Shown in pieces: positions 55,490 through 64,000 of a DNA stretch of 64,000 nucleotides. The DNA is from Mermis nigrescens. Lineage: Eukaryota; Nematoda; Enoplea; Mermithida; Mermithidae. Under the pieces are notes generated by a model that saw only the letters and a program-made list of their open reading frames with translations, was not told the origin of the DNA and searched no databases. Within the stretch, counting starts at the first letter, position 1. Every line of letters begins with the position of its first letter. The translations under genes were made by a program, and so were the position numbers. The DNA is taken from the NCBI GenBank assembly GCA_036768485.1, contig JAVLUZ010000599.1, forward strand, positions 434,001-498,000. Direction: 5' to 3'.

Positions 55490-56723
55490 TACGAATATGA
55501 TAACATGCTATAGTCTATTTCGTATCGAAGCCCGTTTTTTTAAATTTTTTCGACGAATGTAACGGGATTGTAATGATTAATTATACGTTCGCATTGGAAT
55601 ACGTCGATACAGGTACCTGCCGATTTAAGTAATGAAACGTTCGTTAATTTTCTTTTAATGTGATATGAAATTAAAGAGCAGTACCTCTATACCTATGACC
55701 ACTTGTCGTTTCGCATACACACTTGTATTTATGCAATGGCATTTTGGTCGGAAAAAATTAATGTCTGTACAAAGTATATGGAAGCGGCCCCAAAAAAAGT
55801 GCCACCCTGTGGTTAAGCATATGAGTGAAAAACTTCCAAAATGGAAGGAAAACTGCCAACCTGGCAACAATGCTCTTGCTCGCTAATTGTACAATAAGCC
55901 ACATATGTATGTAACATTTTAAACTTCGCCGCTGCTTCCCCAAGTAGCCTAACAGTATAACCACTCTACAGCGCGAAACGCGGAATTCCACTACGCGCGC
56001 AGTAAATGTTTTTTTCCTGCTCGAGACTCCTGTTCACGCTTTCACAGCTTTTAAGAGCCAAACAGAAAAAAATTTTCAATGGTCAATAAATAATCTTAAA
56101 AGTGGTCGTATGACGCAAAACACCATTTTTCGACGTTTCTCATCGAGCACTATCCAATGGCATCGATAAATCGCTAAAAAGCAAAAAATTCGAAAATTAA
56201 ATTCTGGGTGGGTATTTTGATTTCTGGGGGGATCCCAACTTCTGGGGGTGCATACCCCACGCCCACGTGTGGTGCCTCATCTTAGATGGTATTTTTTTAA
56301 TCACTAGATACATAGAGAGGCACTGAATCTAAAGTTGCCCCTGCTACTACGCGCGCAGGCTTTTCTTAATCTACTTCACGAAACCTGTGCATGAAAATCG
56401 AATTTCAGCGATCTAGCGAGCAGCTTAAAAAACTGCAGCACTATAATATAATTTCGCGTGCTTATCAATTATCATGCACAGTACCGTGATTGCTGCTTTA
56501 GTTTCAGCCCTTTTGTAATCGATTTACATCGTCTAAAGAAATGATATGATATTTACACCGAAGCTAAGCTGAAAATTTTTTATCTCAAGGCTTAGTCCCT
56601 TGCAAGAGTGATGGCCTATGTACGTATTTCATAAAACCTTGTAGGTACCTGGCAAATCAATTAAGCGATCTACATAAATCGACTGCAAGAGTGATTTAAA
56701 CTGAAGTACGGACAGTGTTGCTA
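55490..56723. other. Intergenic region after PPP4R2
   Basis: Holds the PPP4R2 3' UTR, a segment at 55760-55880 related in inverted orientation to 57165-57215 (TGTACAAAGTATATGGAAGC against GCTTCCATATACTTTGTACA), and a partial minus-strand F1 copy (about 56108-56271, ending CACGCCCACGTGTG). No further gene seen. Confidence 0.5.
55670..55675 (+). terminator. Possible PPP4R2 polyadenylation signal ATTAAA
   Basis: ATTAAA 180 bp after the stop codon; no nearer AATAAA seen. Weak. Confidence 0.35.
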
Positions 56724-57150
56724 TAGTCTGTTTCATTTATTCGAGAGCTCTTTAGTGAATTTACTGTAGTTCGGCAGATCGGCTCAGTGAGGGCGAGTGG
56801 TTGTAATTCTTCAATTTTTTATGCGCTAATCCACCCATATAAATTTACTTTAGGCATTTAATTAATGCTGTGAGATAGTACAGTAGGTGCGGCACATAAA
56901 TAAAAGCTATCGGCTGGAATCGAACCCGGTTTGCTTCGACGACAAGCAGACGTTTTACCACTGAGCTACGCGGGAGTTCGCGGCGTTGCTGAACATCTTA
57001 GTCTATTGCGTGCAAAGCGACAACTTAGGATAAGCTGAATGCGCGATTTTTATCTGTAAGTTGATTGATTTGCTGCAAGACGAAAATAAATTATGCCGCA
57101 AAAATGTTACTGAAAACCCTTCTTTGCTACGTAGCTACAGTGAGATCTAG
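56724..57150 (-). mobile_element. TA-flanked MITE with tRNA-like promoter, copy 2 (one end lost)
   Basis: The TIR TAGTCTGTTTCATTTATTCG at 56724 and colinearity with 7512-8048 on the opposite strand run to GTGAGATCTA at about 57148. There the match breaks off, and the other terminal repeat is missing. Confidence 0.75.
56909..56978 (-). ncRNA. tRNA-like Pol III promoter sequence, copy 2
   Basis: On the minus strand: TAGCTCAGTGGTAAAACG (A box) and GGGTTCGATTCC (B box), both closer to consensus than in copy 1. As in copy 1 the 3' acceptor strand is absent, so it is not a true tRNA. Confidence 0.65.
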
Positions 57151-57164
57151 CAGGGTTGCCTGTT

Positions 57165-58723
57165 TTTTGAGGGGGCGTGCCGTGGCTGTTTTTTCGGGCT
57201 GCTTCCATATACTTTGTACATGGAATGGCTGTTTTTCTCAAGAATTGTGGCTGTTCTTAAAATTTTGACCTGACACCACTGAGTACGAATCATAATATAA
57301 TACAAACGAGGGCTATCTCGAGTTTTATTATGCAAAAGTGTTTTAATGTAGCATATTTTAAAACAAGTTTTATACGTTAAATGTTTAAGTAGCGGGAAAT
57401 TACGGCTAAACAAATAATTTTTGAACGGAAATCGGAATCTCACTCATCAGAAACCATATGAAAAAACGAAAAGCAGAAATTTGTAAAGTAAATGAATTGT
57501 TTTAGCTTAGATGTTAATGACTTTACATAGTTGCAGCAGACGTGTAAATCATTCTGAATAATCGGTCTAAGCGTATTTACTCCTTTTTCTCACTTTGTGC
57601 ACTAACTTTACTTTGCAGAAGAAACTCAGACGTAATCATCTTTCATTTTTTCGACCTGCGAGCTTGGGCAGTCAAGCTAAGTACAAATTTAGCGTGCAGG
57701 GTGGTTTGGTGGTCCGTGGAGGTTATAAAAAAGTAGTAATCTCTCGTTAAGTAACATTATTTTTGATCAGTTCTTCCATACAAATATGTAACGAAATTTC
57801 TGTTGGGAGTATCCAGTAATTGGGGGGGGTTAATGACCTCCAATTTTTCGGCCAAAAACGACCAAAAAACTTCAAAATGGTCAGAAAATGCAATTTTTCT
57901 CAAAAATCGAGGGAGGGGAGTCAGAAACTTTCTGACTAGGGTGGGGGGTGGGGGCCAGGGGAGACGTCCAACTGTGACTGGTGATCCCAAAACCCACCTG
58001 TTACATTTATGAGTTCTACATACATACGTATAGAGCTATCGTAAGTACGGATATACACTTCGATGAACAAAGTCTAATTATGATTAAAGAGCCAAGGGGC
58101 GGATCATTACCACACATGGGCGTGGGAGATCTGGGGTATACACCCCACAGAAGTAATAAAACCCTCCCACAGATTACTGTAGATCCCATAATTATTTTTA
58201 GTAATATTTCTGGCGTTTTTTAGCAATTTCTTTGGCAAATTAACCCTCCCCCGTGATTTTCTTGCTGCCCATGTATGATTATTACAGTCGTGCTACGCAG
58301 GCCCATTGCGCTGGATGACATTTATAAAATTATTTAAGTCTGCTTCGGTTTGTTGTTTCAGTTCCTTCCATCCACTTTTGTAATCGATTTATCCTTCCAA
58401 GAAATGTTTGAATTTGTCATTTGAAGCAACGAGTAGACAATGAGTATGTCAAATCAGTTCTTGGTGCTCAATTTAATTTTTTCGACCTGTGAGCTTGGGC
58501 AGTCAAGCTAAGAGAACTTTTAGCGTGCAGGGTGGTTTGGTGATCCGTGAACTTTTCGAACTTTGCTTTTTGTTGCTCGGGAATTAAGTTTATGCATATT
58601 TCCAATTTATGCACACTAGGCCAACTTTTTCTTCTACTTCATTTGTATTAGCACTTTAGCTTTAAAATGGGTTGTTGTGATGTACCTATGTTACTTGTTG
58701 CTTGAATCTTTCTAATTAATCAG
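57165..58723. repeat. Intergenic repeats upstream of the candidate third gene
   Basis: Contains a 73-bp direct repeat (57646-57718 and 58477-58550), a GGCCAAAAACGACCAAAA dispersed repeat (57820-57990) and a short MITE CATGGGCGTGGGAG...TTGCTGCCCATG (58118-58277). Open frames here are not convincing genes. Confidence 0.5.
58118..58277 (+). mobile_element. Short MITE with CATGGGC ends
   Basis: CATGGGCGTGGGAGATCTGG to TTTTCTTGCTGCCCATG, about 160 bp. Related to 42566-42740. The target duplication is not evident. Confidence 0.6.
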
Positions 58724-59940
58724 ACATGTCGAAAGAAAGAAGCGAAGGAGAGGAAGACAAACGCATGTGGAAGGAAAAGAGCAAACGAGAGAAGAGCAAA
58801 GACATGATGAAGGACAAGAGCAAACGAGAGAAAAGCAAAGATATCGCAAAAGAAAATAGCAAATCTGCAAAGGATATAATCAGTAAAAGCGCTGAAGAGG
58901 TCCTTGGGTTGATTAAGTCTAAACGTAAAGAGCACAAAACGCGGCTGAATGAGAGGACGAAACACAGACGTGAGCTTAACTACATACTAAAGTATCCACA
59001 TTCAAATCCTACCCCTTTTCAAACATTAGTAGTTTCCTTAGTATTACTCTCGACTTGATAAGAGTTTAAAAGATAACTTATACAATAGTTAAAAAAGGTC
59101 GTTTTCTTTAAAACAATTAATCAAACACTACACTGCTTTTGTGACCACCATTCAAATCAATAATCCTCCACGTATGTCTCCACGGACTTGTTGATTGACC
59201 CTGAAGGACGTTATATGTAAACGAGAATGGACATCCTAAAAAGTCATACTGTAGAAAGATCAAGAATTGTGAGACTTGCTAAAAATATTTTGCATTGGCG
59301 CAAAAGCATTAGCTCTAATTGGTATTTGCGGTAGTGTTCACTTCAGTTACAGAACTAAGTTTATTAGCGTATAGATGCATTGACCGGTCTGGGGCTTCGT
59401 TCTAGAGCTTTTTTGGGCCAAAATAGTCTCAAAAATCAGTATAAATGCTAAAACAGGTTTAGAATTATGTAATCCACAGTTTATAAGTCAATTCTAAGCA
59501 TTTGACCTTTCTTTTTGTTTTTTCATTTTTTTCGAAAAATTGTTTGTTTCCTATCTAGTTTTGGGCTTCATTTTCCTCAGAAAATTTCCTATTTTCCCAT
59601 TCTTGGAGTTTAAACCCCCAAAACCCCTCTCCGTGCTTGTCTGCTCATAACCAACGATTATAGATTTAGAACTTGTGTTCGGTTCATACGTGATAGATAA
59701 ACTGGATGACTTTTTGAAAATTTAGGAAGCTTAAAACAGAGAATAAGTCACAAGTTAGGCGACTATTTCGATAAATGGACGAAGCAACGGCATCTGTCGG
59801 ACAATATGCAGCTAGAAGCCGTGGAAATGCTCAAAAAGGATTTGAAAAGATACCATCGGCAGGTAGAAAAGCGCGAAAATCTGATAAGGTCTAAACGAGT
59901 GACACTTAAGGTGAAGAAACGTTTTCTTACTCGATCTTAA
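58724..59940 (+). CDS. Candidate host gene: basic Lys/Glu-rich protein, two exons
   Basis: Exon 58724-58969 follows a good acceptor (TTTCTAATTAATCAG). It reads MSKERSEGEEDKRMWKEKSK, two copies of a KSKREKSKD-type repeat, then EEVLGLIKSKRKEHKTRLNE. Donor AGAC|GTGAGC, phase 1. Exon 59726-59940 (acceptor TGAAAATTTAG, phase matched) reads SLKQRISHKLGDYFDKWTKQ, then EAVEMLKKDLKRYHRQVEKR and a basic end, then TAA. The total is about 152 residues, very basic and helix-forming. I do not recognise the family. Support is the matched phase, the splice sites and the absence of transposon similarity. Earlier exons are possible, because the first exon begins at an acceptor with two bases before ATG. An internal donor AAG|GTGAAG at 59910 could instead lead to 60025 or 61362. 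Confidence 0.55.
58726..58969 (+). CDS. Candidate gene, first recognised coding exon
   Basis: ATG at 58726 just after a splice acceptor. Lys/Glu/Ser-rich; the repeated KSKREKSKD segments suggest a disordered or coiled-coil N-terminus with nuclear-localisation character. Ends in phase 1. Confidence 0.55.
59726..59940 (+). CDS. Candidate gene, second exon
   Basis: Begins with GA completing an Arg codon. Amphipathic and basic, with 70 further codons to TAA at 59938. The intron before it contains a copy of the AAAATCAGTATAAATGCTA dispersed repeat. Confidence 0.5.
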
Positions 59941-60024
59941 GTGTAATAGATTATTCGAAAAATTATTATATTTAATGATGCAATTTCTCAAAAAAAGTCA
60001 AAATGTGCTTATCTTCTTTTGCAG

Positions 60025-60063
60025 CTATCAGGCCAGTGTCGAGCAAGTATATGGTTAGAGTGA
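60025..60063 (+). CDS. Possible alternative terminal exon of the candidate gene
   Basis: A strong acceptor ATCTTCTTTTGCAG is followed, in phase 0 from the 59910 donor, by 12 codons (LSGQCRASIWLE) and TGA. It may be an alternative ending or a chance site. Confidence 0.25.
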   Translation, partial: LSGQCRASIWLE

Positions 60064-60158
60064 TAATAGCTTGTTTTCCGTTGTATATGGCAAAAATATT
60101 TATTGAAGGGCTTCAGAGGTTTGTCATCATCTAAACTTTCGGTGAGGAAACTGCCCAT

Positions 60159-60461
60159 GACGCGTGGGCGTGCGGGGAGGGTTTGGGAGTATGATGCACC
60201 CTCTTAGAAGACCGAATACCCTACCCCCAGAAACCAAAATACCCCCAGAATTCAATTTTTGAAAATTTTTTCGCGATTTCGATGCCTATGGAGTGCTTGA
60301 TGAGAAACATCGGAAATGGTGTTTTTTCGCTAGACCACCATTTTTAAGACCATTTTTTACCTTTGAAAAATCGCGCGCGCGCGCACACACACACACACAC
60401 ACGCGCACACACGCGCACACACACACACACACACTAAGAATTTTGGTGCTGCCCACCTACA
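60159..60461 (+). mobile_element. hAT MITE family F1, copy 5, with a CA/CG microsatellite
   Basis: GACGCGTGGGCGTGC to TGCCCACCTACA, flanked by identical 8-bp duplications CTGCCCAT (60151-60158, 60462-60469). A (CG)n(CA)n tract of about 64 bp (60371-60434) has grown where other copies read AATCTTGCACCCCC. Confidence 0.92.
60371..60434. repeat. (CG)n/(CA)n microsatellite
   Basis: Alternating purine-pyrimidine: CGCGCGCGCG followed by ACACAC blocks with a few CGCG interruptions. It lies inside the F1 copy. Confidence 0.95.
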
Positions 60462-60721
60462 CTGCCCATGACAGTTTCGGAATATTCATCAAGGGTTGCA
60501 TGGAATAATTTTGCGCTCAGATGAACTGTTAAATTCTTTGCAGTCAATCATAAAGAAGTCAAAATGTTGTTTTTCAGTTTATGCAAAAAATTAATATTCT
60601 TCTTCAAACGTTAATATCAGAGCATCATTCATACTCGTAATTAATTACCGTGTTAATTTTACCATTTTTTATGTTTATTTTACTGCGAATAGCTTAAAAA
60701 CCTTAATGTGTTGTTTAAAGC

Positions 60722-61350
60722 AAGGATAGATTAAGGCACGGGGCGAGGCAGAGGGGCCGGCTGCCATCTCTCTGTCGTCAAAAAACATTTGCCCGCATAA
60801 ACATGTGTTTTGTGATAATTTTAGCCATTTTATCATGATTGTTCAAATTTTTTCGGCGCCATATTAATACAGTTAAATAGCATTCACTGACTTTCTTGGT
60901 GCGCTAAATATCTTATTTTTACGTTGAAGGGTAGGTAAGATTCTGTGGTTTTTACAATGATTTTCTCAGCAAAGACTACTTACTTACTTGTGGTAATTTA
61001 AACAGTTGTATGCAATATTTTAGCAAAAATTCTAATACTTCCCGTGCTACGCGCCATATTAATCTTTGAGCATTAGATACATAACATAGAAAGGAGTTCT
61101 TTCTTCAACGGCGTTTTGCGGTTTTTTTCGATGCGTTTTGTGCTGATTTTTGCATTAATTTTGTGTTTTAATAGAAAAATTTCGAATTTTTCGAAAATTC
61201 CAAATTTTTATGCATTATAAATGATTCTGTCTATCAAAAGACGGTACAAAACCACCATTTTGCGCATAATGGACGGGGTTTTCGGAATATTTTTGACACT
61301 ATCAATAAAGTATGGGGTGGTGCCCCTGTCAGAAAATCCTGGATCCGCAA
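60722..61350. mobile_element. F4-like hAT MITE, diverged
   Basis: The left end GATTAAGGCACGGGGCGAGG and right end AATCCTGGATCCGCAACCG resemble inverted F4-type ends (CAGTGGCGGATCCAGG). A palindrome-like CCGTGCTACGCGCC lies near 61043. It stops about 11 bp before a putative exon. Confidence 0.55.
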
Positions 61351-61361
61351 CCGATTTATAG

Positions 61362-61577
61362 CCTGAGGAAGATTCTTACCCTCATCAATCTGAGTCCTTG
61401 ACTGCATTAGCCTGGTTGGATACGGTGCAACCAGAAGGCATTCAGCCTGATCAGTGGGCTTCCATACAAATCGTTATGCCATCTACCTCTAACGTTAAAA
61501 CGAATAAATTGACCGATAGCAGCGATACTGAGCGATCAACTATGCAGCTGACTGGGCTTTTGCAGTCAATCGTTTTC
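61362..61577 (+). CDS. Possible exon of unknown gene
   Basis: Open for 72 codons from directly after an in-frame TAG that is also a potential acceptor, to a perfect donor TTC|GTAAGT. Composition is protein-like (SLTALAWLDTVQPEGIQPDQ, WASIQIVMPSTSN, SSDTERSTMQLTGLL), unlike transposon noise. Family not recognised. Phase 0 at both ends, so it could follow the 59910 donor. The acceptor is poor, because an F4-like element ends just upstream. Confidence 0.4.
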
Positions 61578-61956
61578 GTAAGTCTTGAACGCGTACGCGT
61601 TGTTACGTATATAATGTTATGTTTTACCTCAGCTCTTACAATTGATGACATGCTCAATTTCTAGCACACATATTTGTGAAATACCTTAGACGACCCGTAG
61701 AAGGACAAGGGAACACTTTAGCGGGAGGGGTTTAAAGGGTGGTAAAAAAGAAATTTTCTGCAGAAAATTATGCAAAATTACAAGCAAAAATTGCTGTTAA
61801 TCGAAAATTTTCAGTAAAAGCGCTTGAGATGTACCAGAAACTACGGATTGACATAGTTTTTGCGCTACTTTTTCATTAGCATAGGCCATTTTTTCAAAAA
61901 AGCTTTATGGCTGACTCCTTCCAAGACAGGCCATGTTATGCGTCTATGGTCGTATG

Positions 61957-62335
61957 CATACATGTACAGCGTGGGAATTATGAGAATCAAAGCAAAATAA
62001 TTTTTGAAAATAGCCTTTTTTAGGCTAAAAATGTTCGCTTCAGATCAAAAGCACTGTTTTTAGACATTTCGGACAATGCACATCCTTTCTAGAACTGAAA
62101 AACACAAAAAATTCAACAAAATTTGACAAACTCGAATACAATAAACAAAATAGTCAAAATGTACAAATGGCGCGAAGCGCCGAAAATTTGAATTTTGAAC
62201 CGAAATGATTTAAAATGCACACTTTGTGCAATTTTTCGAAAAACAGACGTTACTGGGGAGTGTCGCGGTTATTTCACGGGAGGGGGCAGTAGCCACTCTG
62301 GAGGGTCAACCCCAGAAAACCTTGCCGTACGTATA
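61957..62335 (+). mobile_element. Family F13 MITE copy
   Basis: Begins CATACATGTACAGCGTGG and contains GACATTTCGGACAATGCAC, GGCGCGAAGCGCC (62169) and TGCAATTTTTCGAAAAA. Ends near CCGTACGTATA. Confidence 0.75.
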
Positions 62336-62339
62336 AGTA

Positions 62340-62600
62340 TGCTTAGGTGCGGAGCGTGACCGGTCTGTGAGGTCAACCTGATCTGAGGTGGGGCAATTAT
62401 AGATCTATTTTGAGCGAAAATACTATTATAAATTGTTAAATCTAAAGTAGCGTAAGAGCTATCATAATAACAGTTTGTCAATTTCAAGCATTCTGGACAA
62501 AAATAAATTTAGATTTGATTTTCTAGAAAAAAATAGCCTCTTGTCCTTCTGACGGGTCGGGCAAGACCCCGAACCCCCAAATGTAAGTCTGGACATAAAA
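62340..62600. repeat. Dispersed repeat (AAAACTGGTATAAGCGC family), minus-like copy
   Basis: GACCGGTCTGTGAGGTCAAC, then AGTAGCGTAAGAGCTATCAT and ACAGTTTGTCAATTTCAAGC. Similar to 50855-51270 and 52990-53190. Confidence 0.5.
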
Positions 62601-62927
62601 CCGTGAAAAACAATTTGCCTGCTGTGCGTGTAAAGCTTCTTCGTCTATGTGAAATTAATTTCAGTAAAGAGCGTTTTTTCCCTGTTTTTCGGACGTTCGA
62701 TCTTACAACATTTCCATTGTCTATAAGCTAAACAAAGAATCTAGTGATGGCTCACCATCTTTGCTGCCTATTCGTTCTTGTAAATTTTTTTGATTGTACT
62801 CCTTTTATCTGATTATGCTCTTTTTCCGAAATACTGAGGCTACATTCTGTGTCACATAAAGCCGTTGTAAATAAGTAAATAAAATAAGTGCGTCCATGAT
62901 CGCTTGTAAAAAATTTATGGACTGCAC

Positions 62928-63333
62928 CATACATGTGCAGCATGGGAGTTCTGGGGGGTCACGCTCAAAAAATTTCCAAAAAGTGCTTTTTTGGGCTGAA
63001 AAACGTCAGGTACACGTCATAAACACTGTTTTAGGACGTTTCGGACAATGCTCGTTCATTCTAGAACATAAATACATTTAGAAAATTTGACAGAAATTCG
63101 AAAAAATTGAGAAAAATTGAACAAGGTATAGTCAAAAAATGTGTATACGGCGCGAAGCGCCGGAAATTTGAGACTTTTGAGCCAAAAATGAGCTAATAAC
63201 GCCCTAAAAAGCACGCTTTTTACAATTTTTCAAAAAATCGACGATTCTGAGGGGGTTCGCAGCCATTTTGCGAGGGGTCAGCAGTTATTCTGCAGGGGTC
63301 AAAACCTCATCAACCTTTCCGAGAACGCGTATG
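62928..63333 (+). mobile_element. Family F13 MITE, complete copy
   Basis: CATACATGTGCAGCATGGG to GAGAACGCGTATG. The left flank is GACTGCAC (62920-62927). The right flank GACTGCAT is found at 63589-63596, once the F1 element inserted at the border is removed (7 of 8 match). Palindrome CGGCGCGAAGCGCCG at 63148. Confidence 0.85.
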
Positions 63334-63336
63334 GAC

Positions 63337-63583
63337 CATAGGTGGGCAGCACCAAAATTCTGGGAGGGGGTGCAAGATTTTTCAAAGGTCAAAAAATTGT
63401 CTTAAAAATGGTGGTATGGCGAAAAACACAATTTTTTGACGTTTCTCATCGAATACTATCCATTGACATCGAAAAATTGCGAAAAAAACGGAAAAAATTT
63501 TCAATAATGGGGGGGTATTTTGATTTCTGATGGGTATTCGGCCTTCTGGGGGTGCATTCCCCCAACCCCCACGCCCACGTGTG
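63337..63583 (-). mobile_element. hAT MITE family F1, copy 6
   Basis: CATAGGTGGGCAGCACC to CACGCCCACGTGTG, flanked by identical 8-bp duplications GTATGGAC (63329-63336, 63584-63591). The target site spans the right end of the F13 element. Confidence 0.93.
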
Positions 63584-63611
63584 GTATGGACTGCATCTAG
63601 GCATACCGCAG

Positions 63612-63680
63612 CCAAAAAAATCAGAAGAGTTAGGCACGTCGTCTGAGCCACCGCAAATGCCAAGACTGTTTTTCTTTTAA
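63612..63680 (+). CDS. Possible terminal exon of the same unknown gene
   Basis: Acceptor CATCTAGGCATACCGCAG, phase 0, reading PKKSEELGTSSEPPQMPRLF then FF and TAA. Phase-compatible with the exon ending at 61577. Short, so weak. Confidence 0.25.
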   Translation, partial: PKKSEELGTSSEPPQMPRLFFF

Positions 63681-64000
63681 ATTGGTGAATTAATTGTGTT
63701 CGCATGATTTTTCATCAGTAAAACAGAATTAGCTATTAATTCAAACCATTCTTAGCGTGATATTCTGTATTCGCTCTAACCTCGCCTCAGCTGCCCGGTC
63801 GCTCGACTCGACCATTAATAAATGTTTACCTTAACGTTAATGGTCATGTTAAGTCCGATTTCCACCTTAACGGAAGCATTAAAAAAAATCGGGTTGCTCG
63901 ACTCAACTATTAAGCTCGACTTTGAGGGAAGTCTAATGGTCGATTTTAATTTTGGTTGCTGGACTCTACTTTAGTGCAGCCATTAATTAAGGCTCTGTTT
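63681..64000. repeat. Degenerate repeat with CTCGACTCRACYATTAA
   Basis: GCTCGACTCGACCATTAATA at 63801 and GCTCGACTCAACTATTAAGC at 63896, with TTAACGTTAATGGTC and GTCTAATGGTCGATTTT between and after. It continues past the window, so the nature of the element cannot be judged. Confidence 0.5.

Noticed and set aside
55655..55991. Overlapping frames on both strands after PPP4R2
   Set aside because: No family similarity. The region shares sequence in inverted orientation with 57165-57215, so it is a repeat.
57619..57631. 13-bp micro-exon between TTTACTTTGCAG and GTAATC
   Set aside because: Splice-like ends exist, but no neighbouring exon, phase or homology supports it.
58716..58965. Minus-strand frames rich in Leu/Phe/Ser
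   Set aside because: They are the shadow of the Lys/Glu-rich coding exon on the + strand; only the + frame has matching splice sites.
60371..60434. Regulatory Z-DNA element
   Set aside because: Alternating CG/CA could adopt Z-DNA, but it is best explained as a microsatellite inside an F1 copy.

Overview
This is a window of animal nuclear DNA, most likely from an arthropod or another invertebrate. The evidence is spliced genes with GT-AG introns, AATAAA signals, CR1-like and Ty3/gypsy retroelements, and very many cut-and-paste DNA transposons. I see no operons and no ribosome binding sites. The species cannot be read from the sequence. The host genes I can support all lie on the + strand, embedded in old and repeatedly nested transposons.

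Host genes. (1) A three-exon fatty-acid-binding-protein (FABP) gene at 25803-28643, 138 codons. Its second intron starts with AT instead of GT. (2) A seven-exon gene at 29998-55489 for regulatory subunit 2 of protein phosphatase 4 (PPP4R2), about 377 residues. All six junctions are in phase and every intron but the first exceeds 2.4 kb. Roughly 1.1 kb of coding sequence is spread over 25.5 kb. (3) A weaker candidate at 58724-59940, two exons encoding a basic, Lys/Glu-rich protein of about 152 residues. Possible further exons lie at 60025, 61362 and 63612.

Layout. 1-2740: broken Ty3/gypsy element with a hAT MITE inside gag. 2741-6055: AT-rich DNA with a palindromic 24-bp tandem repeat and a long block of diverged repeats rich in GTGTAAA. 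6056-6897: 3' end of a CR1-like element. 6949-7133: inverted repeat. 7512-8048: TA-flanked MITE carrying a tRNA-like Pol III promoter. 8054-10600: AT-rich, unassigned. 10607-22000: pile-up of at least five CR1-like retrotransposons, including one nearly complete copy at 14688-18660, with two hAT elements inserted. 22457-25800: hAT element and unassigned DNA. 25803-55489: FABP and PPP4R2 with transposon-filled introns. 55490-64000: repeats, the candidate third gene and more MITEs.

Transposon architecture. At least nine families of short elements with terminal inverted repeats can be delimited by 8-bp target duplications, which is the hAT signature. I label them F1 to F10 and F13 for this window. 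Two further elements look PIF/Harbinger-like. One hAT element (F7) still encodes the C-terminal dimerisation domain of a hAT transposase, split by a younger element that is itself split by a third. Most hAT-like families, otherwise unrelated in sequence, carry the same small palindrome, GGCGC-GAA-GCGCC, more than 20 times in the window. Together the elements form a readable insertion stratigraphy inside the PPP4R2 introns, and several sit within 20-100 bp of a splice site.
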